The position numbers and the translations under genes are program-made. From contig MBAA01000063.1 in the NCBI GenBank assembly GCA_001940655.1, positions 10,777-21,117 of the forward strand: 10,341 bases of DNA, read 5' to 3'. The stretch's first letter is position 1. Every line of letters begins with the position of its first letter. The notes beneath the pieces are model-generated. The model saw nothing but the letters and a program-made list of their open reading frames with translations, ran no database searches and was not told the DNA's origin. Positions 6,406 to 10,341 of the stretch are shown in pieces. This DNA is from Promethearchaeota archaeon CR_4 (GTDB lineage: Archaea; Asgardarchaeota; Lokiarchaeia; Sigyniarchaeales; CR-4).

Positions 6406-6468
6406 TGTACATATATTTTTTCCAGAAATGGCATATTTTTTGTACTGAGGTGAGCAAGTACACGTACA
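6406..6468. promoter_or_regulatory. Putative promoter/operator with four TGTAC/GTACA half-sites
   Basis: TGTACA (6406-6411), TGTAC (6441-6445), GTACA (6458-6462) and GTACA (6464-6468) fall within 63 bases. They surround two TATA-like blocks, ATATATTTTTT (6411-6421) and CATATTTTTT (6432-6441). The second TATA block would put the transcript start roughly 35-45 bases before the TTG start at 6505. Regulation by a DNA-binding dimer is inferred. Confidence 0.4.
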
Positions 6469-6492
6469 TCAGATAATGTCCGTATAGTTCTT

Positions 6493-6497
6493 GGTGA
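6493..6497 (+). promoter_or_regulatory. GGTGA ribosome-binding site that fixes a TTG start
   Basis: GGTGA followed by seven bases and TTG at 6505. There is no in-frame ATG or GTG between the upstream stop (6451-6453) and Met36 of the product, so this site decides the non-canonical start. Confidence 0.65.
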
Positions 6498-6504
6498 CAG
6501 TGAA

Positions 6505-7221
6505 TTGTTCGAAGATATCGCTCCCGGAATTCAATTAGTCGGGCGTTTTGGGCGGGTCAAAGCGGGAATCTGGTTCTTGCGACACGGAACCGAGTGTGCT
6601 ATTGTTGAAATGCCTGACATTGTAGATGAAGACGACATCCAGACTCCGTGGGATACTCTCCACGAATACATCCTTAGAAAGAACATGTACCTGAAATTCA
6701 TAACAGCTACGCACGAGCACGTGGATCACTTTTATTCAGTCTCGGACTTTCACGGCACGTTTCCGGAGGTTCCGATCCTCGTCCACCGGGATTTTTTCCT
6801 CGATCCCAATGACGTGGAGGTTCAGACCACTTATAAACCAGCAGATCTGGAAGAGGGCACCCTCTCTCTTGAGGATCCTTCGGTGGAGGTAGAAGACATC
6901 CCACTGTACTGTTTTGACGGAGAGGTGTTTGAAACACACTTGTCTGGCGAACCGCTCTACCTCGTGCACGCACCCAAGCACAGCTTGAGTGATACACTTG
7001 TCGTGTTTCGCGGGTGCATGATAACCGCAGATTGGTGGCTCGGTTCGGGAGATCCGAATTATAATCAAGTGCCAGTAGGCCAAATCCACAACTCCATCAA
7101 TACAATACTCAGGTTGTGTAAAGGGAAGAATTATGTCATCCACGCCATATTTTCCACCCACGCGAATGAATTCCGCCGCAATGTCAACCTCGAGGAATTG
7201 ATGGAACAAACCCGCCCTTGA
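6505..7221 (+). CDS. Metallo-beta-lactamase-fold hydrolase
   Basis: This 238-residue protein has a complete two-metal site of the metallo-beta-lactamase fold: HEHVDH (His70, His72, Asp74, His75), His159 in PKHS, Asp176 in TADWW and His219 in STHANE. The opening FEDIAPGIQLV is the common first strand of stand-alone MBL hydrolases, which supports the TTG start at 6505 despite the absence of ATG. The next Met, at residue 36, would remove that strand. Substrate is open: thioesterase, lactonase and glyoxalase-II-like activities all occur in this fold, and the residues seen do not separate them. An acidic insertion (about 112-133) lies between the metal motifs. The membrane-protein gene follows after 35 bases, probably in the same transcript. 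Confidence 0.88.
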   Translation: MFEDIAPGIQLVGRFGRVKAGIWFLRHGTECAIVEMPDIVDEDDIQTPWDTLHEYILRKNMYLKFITATHEHVDHFYSVSDFHGTFPEVPILVHRDFFLDPNDVEVQTTYKPADLEEGTLSLEDPSVEVEDIPLYCFDGEVFETHLSGEPLYLVHAPKHSLSDTLVVFRGCMITADWWLGSGDPNYNQVPVGQIHNSINTILRLCKGKNYVIHAIFSTHANEFRRNVNLEELMEQTRP

Positions 7222-7256
7222 AAACACCTTATGAAATATAAGGATGAAAATTAGGT

Positions 7257-7868
7257 ATGCGTCAAACAGAACCACATAGTAGAGAGTCAACAGGGATGGC
7301 TGGGATCAGATTGTTACCAATTTCCCTTCTTATTGCCCCTTTCTTGTTCATTCTCATATTATTGGTGTTGGATCACACCACTAAAACCCCTGGCACTATG
7401 CCACTCGTGTTCAATGACACTCTCACGTTTGTTGATTTCCTTGGGATCATCTTTGGGATAATGACTGGAATCTGTTTCATAATGACTTATGCGTTTTTCC
7501 TCCCATGGGCACGAAAAAGCTTCAAACCTACAACGCCCGAAGCAAGTTTTTTTAAATTCTTCTTAATCTTAGCTTGTAGCGAGAGTATCGTAATATTTGG
7601 CCTTATCCTCGGATTTTTATCATGGTCTTTTACTGGAGCAGTCTATTGGGACGTGTTCTGGCCGTTTCTGGCAATTAGTGAGAGTCATCTTGTTTACCTA
7701 TATTTTTTCAAAATTCCCCCAATTTTCCACCCAAGATTCGGGGGGGAAACCACTCAGCCAGTGCAAGAAATGAGAAGGAATAGGGAAATCAACCGACCCT
7801 TAATGGTTATAGCCTTAATACTCCTCATATTTACATTGAGTTTGTTATTGTTGGGAATCCAACAATAG
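7257..7868 (+). CDS. Unrecognised five-helix membrane protein
   Basis: I do not recognise this 203-residue protein. It has five clear hydrophobic segments at about 17-38, 59-83, 98-123, 131-151 and 181-200. A polar loop (about 152-180, with RFGGETTQPVQEMRRNREINR) is likely cytoplasmic because of its Arg content. Acidic residues lie in or next to helices three and four (CSES, 107-110; ISES, 140-143), which could matter for ion or lipid interaction. The start is ATG at 7257, only 35 bases after the hydrolase stop and with a weak site (AAGGATGA, rather far upstream). Met14 (7296) is an alternative that removes a polar leader of 13 residues. Context suggests co-expression with the hydrolase. No function is proposed. 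Confidence 0.75.
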   Translation: MRQTEPHSRESTGMAGIRLLPISLLIAPFLFILILLVLDHTTKTPGTMPLVFNDTLTFVDFLGIIFGIMTGICFIMTYAFFLPWARKSFKPTTPEASFFKFFLILACSESIVIFGLILGFLSWSFTGAVYWDVFWPFLAISESHLVYLYFFKIPPIFHPRFGGETTQPVQEMRRNREINRPLMVIALILLIFTLSLLLLGIQQ

Positions 7869-7870
7869 AT

Positions 7871-7893
7871 AGAGAGGAAATCTCTGAGTTTTT
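7871..7893 (+). terminator. Hairpin plus T-tract terminator
   Basis: AGAGA (7871-7875), loop GGAAA and TCTCT (7881-7885), followed after three bases by TTTTT (7889-7893), begins two bases after the stop of the membrane-protein gene. It would end the hydrolase operon. Confidence 0.6.
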
Positions 7894-8134
7894 ATTCACC
7901 CTTACGGAAGAGCAAATGCGCTCCATTTATCGGGCATCCATTTCATCACGGCACATCCCTTCAACCTCGCCCCTCTTTTTTCACGTGTGTGGATCCCGGT
8001 AGCTCCAAGCGCTTTTTTTTTCTCCTTTGCCCCCTTCTTCCACAACACTTGTATCAACGAGGAGAAATCACGTTTGAAGGAAATATGGTTATATTGTCCT
8101 GAGTCAAGTGGTTGATATCTTAAAGAATTTTAAC
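7894..8134. other. Convergent intergenic spacer with further T-tracts
   Basis: The spacer separates two convergent transcripts and holds no gene I can support. Two more plus-strand T-runs, 7976-7981 (six T) and 8013-8021 (nine T, right after the palindrome AAGCGC), could act as back-up archaeal terminators. On the minus strand, no comparable T-run follows the MFS stop at 8135. Confidence 0.5.
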
Positions 8135-9742
8135 CTATTTTGGGCGAAATATGCGCCGTACCAAGCTCTCGGTGGGAGTATATTTTACTACGTCTCGTGT
8201 AAAGTCACGCAGGTATTCTTGGAACAAATCTTCAAACTCGGTTACGAGATCCTTTAATTTTACGTGCAACGTGTTAAGGGTCTTTTCTACAACGAGAGCC
8301 GCGGTAATATATTGTCCGCTATTAAAGAGAATGGTCGCGTCTTGTTGTTGGATGGAAGTGAGATGACCGTCGCGTCTCGTGACCTCCCCGATGAGACGGG
8401 ATATGCCTGCCAATCCCCCCGTTACTAATGAGTGGTGGGGAGAAGAACTCCCTTCGAAGGAGGTGTCATAAATGCCAGTGCCGGATTGACTATGGTAGAT
8501 GTAGAGGTGGCGGATCACTTTCGGCCACAGTAATTCCTCTTTATCAGGTAACGTCTCACGCGCATTTGAAGTAACTAAGAGGCCGATTGTAAGGAAGTTA
8601 GTAGCTAAGAAAAAATACGCCATATCGGGAGTGTCGAACAAAGCACTGATTACTAATCCTGCTGCAATTCCCGTGACGTGGAGGAATAGACACCAAGCGA
8701 TGATTCGTAGACGTAAAATATCGTCAGAAAGTTCCGGAAATATGGCGAATTGACTGACGAGGATCGCTGGGTAAGCAACACCAAAGAGTATGAGACACAC
8801 AAAAACAATGATCGGGAACCACTGGTCTCCTGTTGCTTGCCCTGAAAAGGCGAAAAGTCCAAACATTACAGCAGTAACCCCACTTGCTAGAGCAAAAACG
8901 ATCTTCCGGCCAAATTGATCTGCTATAACTCCAATGATAGGGGAGATGACTAATGCAACAATGGAGATTACAAACCACACCCCGTCCATAGATGCAATTT
9001 CACTGGGTAATGAGAGGAACACCCGCAAGAGCATTCCAAGGCAAATTTCAAACAGAAACACAACAATATAGTATTGCTTCCGGTCGTGCTTGAAGGACGT
9101 TGAAGATTCTGGGGTATTGCGTTTTTCTCGTGGCCCAGCGATATATTGGAAACTTGAAGATTTCGACATCTTGGCAGAAAATGGTATTAAGGCCAAGGAA
9201 ACAACTCCAAAAAAGAGGAGACCTGCTCGAAACCCAAAAACAGGGAAGGCGAGACTAATGGTTGTTGCCGCCGCGAGAAATCCGAAAATTATCAAGATGA
9301 TAATTGACACCACTTTTCCCCGCTGGAAGGAACTCGAAAAGAAACCAGGGGCGCTTAGCGTGATGACCAAGGTTACACTCCCTGGAATTATAAACGTCCC
9401 TATCATCAGCAATGCTAGGATATTGATGATAGGGTTGATATTCAAGACAATGAGAATCGTGCCTCCCATCAAGAGAAATGAACAAGGTACTATTCCACGA
9501 AAACACTTTAATTTTGGTCGTTTGTCGACGCGCCGATAAAGCAAGAGAGCGAGTAACACGAGGACGGAGGCGATTACCGAGAGAAATTCTGGAGTGCCAA
9601 TAATAACTGTCGAAAAATAGAGTAGAGCAACAAATGTAAGATAAAGAAATATCGCCCACATAAATCCTACGAAGATCGCGGATGCGAATACCTCAAAGAA
9701 CATGATGCGGTCAATGGATTCGGGCCGCCCGCGCTCATTCAT
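8135..9742 (-). CDS. MFS transporter with C-terminal longin/roadblock-like domain
   Basis: This 535-residue protein has twelve hydrophobic segments between about residues 14 and 393, with the usual cytoplasmic loop between helices six and seven (about 191-222). The MFS motif A, GVIADQFGRK (271-280), lies in the loop between helices eight and nine; the corresponding first-half loop (RRVDKRPKLK, 70-79) is degenerate. After a short linker a soluble domain of about 120 residues follows (413-535): strands LYIYHSQSG and GIYDTSF, a helix around SLVTGGLAGISRLIGEV, strands around SIQQQDATILF and ITAALVVE, then a long helix to about 510. This beta-beta-alpha-beta-beta-alpha order resembles longin/roadblock or profilin-like modules common in Asgard proteins. 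The substrate is unknown. The start is ATG at 9742 without a ribosome site; TTATAAG 22-28 bases upstream suggests a leaderless transcript. Confidence 0.88.
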   Translation of the reverse strand: MNERGRPESIDRIMFFEVFASAIFVGFMWAIFLYLTFVALLYFSTVIIGTPEFLSVIASVLVLLALLLYRRVDKRPKLKCFRGIVPCSFLLMGGTILIVLNINPIINILALLMIGTFIIPGSVTLVITLSAPGFFSSSFQRGKVVSIIILIIFGFLAAATTISLAFPVFGFRAGLLFFGVVSLALIPFSAKMSKSSSFQYIAGPREKRNTPESSTSFKHDRKQYYIVVFLFEICLGMLLRVFLSLPSEIASMDGVWFVISIVALVISPIIGVIADQFGRKIVFALASGVTAVMFGLFAFSGQATGDQWFPIIVFVCLILFGVAYPAILVSQFAIFPELSDDILRLRIIAWCLFLHVTGIAAGLVISALFDTPDMAYFFLATNFLTIGLLVTSNARETLPDKEELLWPKVIRHLYIYHSQSGTGIYDTSFEGSSSPHHSLVTGGLAGISRLIGEVTRRDGHLTSIQQQDATILFNSGQYITAALVVEKTLNTLHVKLKDLVTEFEDLFQEYLRDFTRDVVKYTPTESLVRRIFRPK

Positions 9743-9763
9743 ACGCGTTTTTTCTCATCTAGT

Positions 9764-9770
9764 CTTATAA
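9764..9770 (-). promoter_or_regulatory. TATA box of the MFS gene
   Basis: The minus strand reads TTATAAG, with its first base 28 bases from the ATG at 9742. This is the spacing expected when transcription starts at or next to the start codon. It fits with the absence of a Shine-Dalgarno sequence. Confidence 0.5.
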
Positions 9771-9834
9771 CGATTTTGCTACAGATCCTTTTTTGAAAGA
9801 TAGGTTCCACAAGTATGGACTCTGGCGATAATAT

Positions 9835-10341
9835 CTATGATGTTGATATGGATGTAATCCGATTGAATTTTCTTTCGAGGTACTTTAGAAATGGGGTTGC
9901 AGAAATCCTTTCACCGGTCACGTTTTGAACTAGATCAAACGGGTCGTATCTGTTTCCCAAACTATGAATGTGTTCGACCAACCAATTCCGGGTTGGGGCA
10001 TAATTTCCACTCGCAATTTCCGACCACATGGAGGGCACCGCTTTTTCCATCTTCTCGAGGAACATCCCGTCGTACAGGTTACCAAGCACGTATGTCGGAA
10101 AATATCCAAAAGACCCACCCGACCAGTGAACGTCTTGCAACACGCCTTCCGCATCATTTTTCACCTGAAGACCCAAGTACTGTTCCACTTTTTCGTTCCA
10201 CACTTGGGGCAATTCAGCCACGCTGACGTCCCCGTGTAAGAGGGCTTGCTCGATCTCGAACCGCAGGATGATGTGGAGAGAATAGGTGACCTCGTCTGCA
10301 TCGATCCGAATTAAAGTTGGCTTGACTGCATTCACTACCTG
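9835..10341 (-). CDS. M32 (Taq-type) metallocarboxypeptidase, C-terminal third (5'-truncated by window)
   Basis: The visible 168 residues continue an open frame to the right edge (first codons Gln-Val-Val), so the GTG at 10335 is internal and the true start lies outside. Two of the signature motifs of peptidase family M32 are present: IRIDAD (the IRxxAD motif) and GVLQDVHW (the GxxQDxHW motif), followed by SGGSFGYFPTYVLGNLY, typical of the family. M32 enzymes remove C-terminal residues from peptides with a metal held by HExxH, which would lie beyond the window. The C-terminus ends normally (FLKYLERKFN and a short Ser/Thr tail), so the gene appears intact here. It stands 92 bases upstream of the MFS gene on the same strand, but the TATA box before the latter suggests separate transcription. 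Confidence 0.93.
   Translation of the reverse strand, partial: QVVNAVKPTLIRIDADEVTYSLHIILRFEIEQALLHGDVSVAELPQVWNEKVEQYLGLQVKNDAEGVLQDVHWSGGSFGYFPTYVLGNLYDGMFLEKMEKAVPSMWSEIASGNYAPTRNWLVEHIHSLGNRYDPFDLVQNVTGERISATPFLKYLERKFNRITSISTS

Noticed and set aside
6182..6448. An 88-codon plus-strand open frame after the SDR
   Set aside because: It starts inside the SDR gene, has no ribosome site, resembles nothing known and covers the structured leader.
6736..7290. A 184-codon minus-strand open frame
   Set aside because: It mirrors the metallo-beta-lactamase gene, which has all metal ligands in the plus frame.
7835..8002. A plus-strand open stretch overlapping the end of the membrane-protein gene, reading in part DREEISEFLFTLTEEQMRSIYRA
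   Set aside because: It looks somewhat protein-like, but has no start codon with a ribosome site, stops soon after and coincides with the terminator hairpin. It may be a remnant or chance.
9835..10335. Treating the GTG at 10335 as the start of a small complete protein
   Set aside because: The frame continues to the window edge, and the sequence begins in the middle of the M32 fold, just before the IRxxAD motif.
1..10341. CRISPR array, insertion sequence, tRNA or rRNA genes, known defence systems
   Set aside because: No regularly spaced repeats, transposase motifs, terminal inverted repeats or RNA gene hallmarks were seen on either strand.

Overview
The window looks like a chromosomal segment of an archaeon, most likely an Asgard archaeon (Lokiarchaeia/Thorarchaeia/Heimdallarchaeia-type). 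The reasons are a TFIIB-type transcription factor (TFB) with an N-terminal zinc ribbon and two cyclin repeats, two genes preceded by GGTGA ribosome-binding sites, TATA-like boxes placed for short or absent leaders, T-rich terminators without strong hairpins, and an MFS transporter carrying a longin/roadblock-like C-terminal domain of the kind I associate with Asgard genomes. The phylum call is inference; no rRNA or tRNA gene is present. I see no CRISPR array, transposase or complete known defence system.

Left part (1-4309), all on the minus strand. Read in the direction of transcription: a TFB gene (4309 to 3347) with its own T-rich terminator; a compact run osmC - DinB-family - L-lactate dehydrogenase (3136 to 1096, gaps of 52 and 51 bases); then a separately promoted, 3'-truncated gene of the 4-hydroxybutyryl-CoA dehydratase / 4-hydroxyphenylacetate hydroxylase family (936 to beyond base 1). 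The latter has lost the cysteine ligands of the family's [4Fe-4S] cluster. OsmC (peroxide reduction) and the DinB-fold protein (possibly thiol-linked) suggest a redox or stress theme, with lactate dehydrogenase regenerating NAD+.

Middle (4310-6500). A decayed ArsB/SLC13-type anion permease (5169 to 4498, minus) carries an in-frame stop, two frame changes and a missing second half. It is divergent from an intact short-chain dehydrogenase/reductase on the plus strand (5266-6204). The 300-base leader that follows holds an extended hairpin and a cluster of TGTAC/GTACA half-sites.

Right part (6500-10341). A metallo-beta-lactamase-fold hydrolase starting at TTG (6505-7221) and an unrecognised five-helix membrane protein (7257-7868) form a probable two-gene plus-strand operon. 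It ends at a hairpin/T-tract terminator and a 266-base convergent spacer. Opposite lie the MFS transporter fused to a longin-like sensor domain (9742 to 8135) and the C-terminal third of an M32 (Taq-type) carboxypeptidase, truncated by the window edge (beyond 10341 to 9835).

The most notable observations are the transporter fusion, the cluster-less dehydratase paralogue, the atypical zinc knuckle of the TFB, the transporter pseudogene and the structured leader of the hydrolase operon. No single new multi-gene system is evident.
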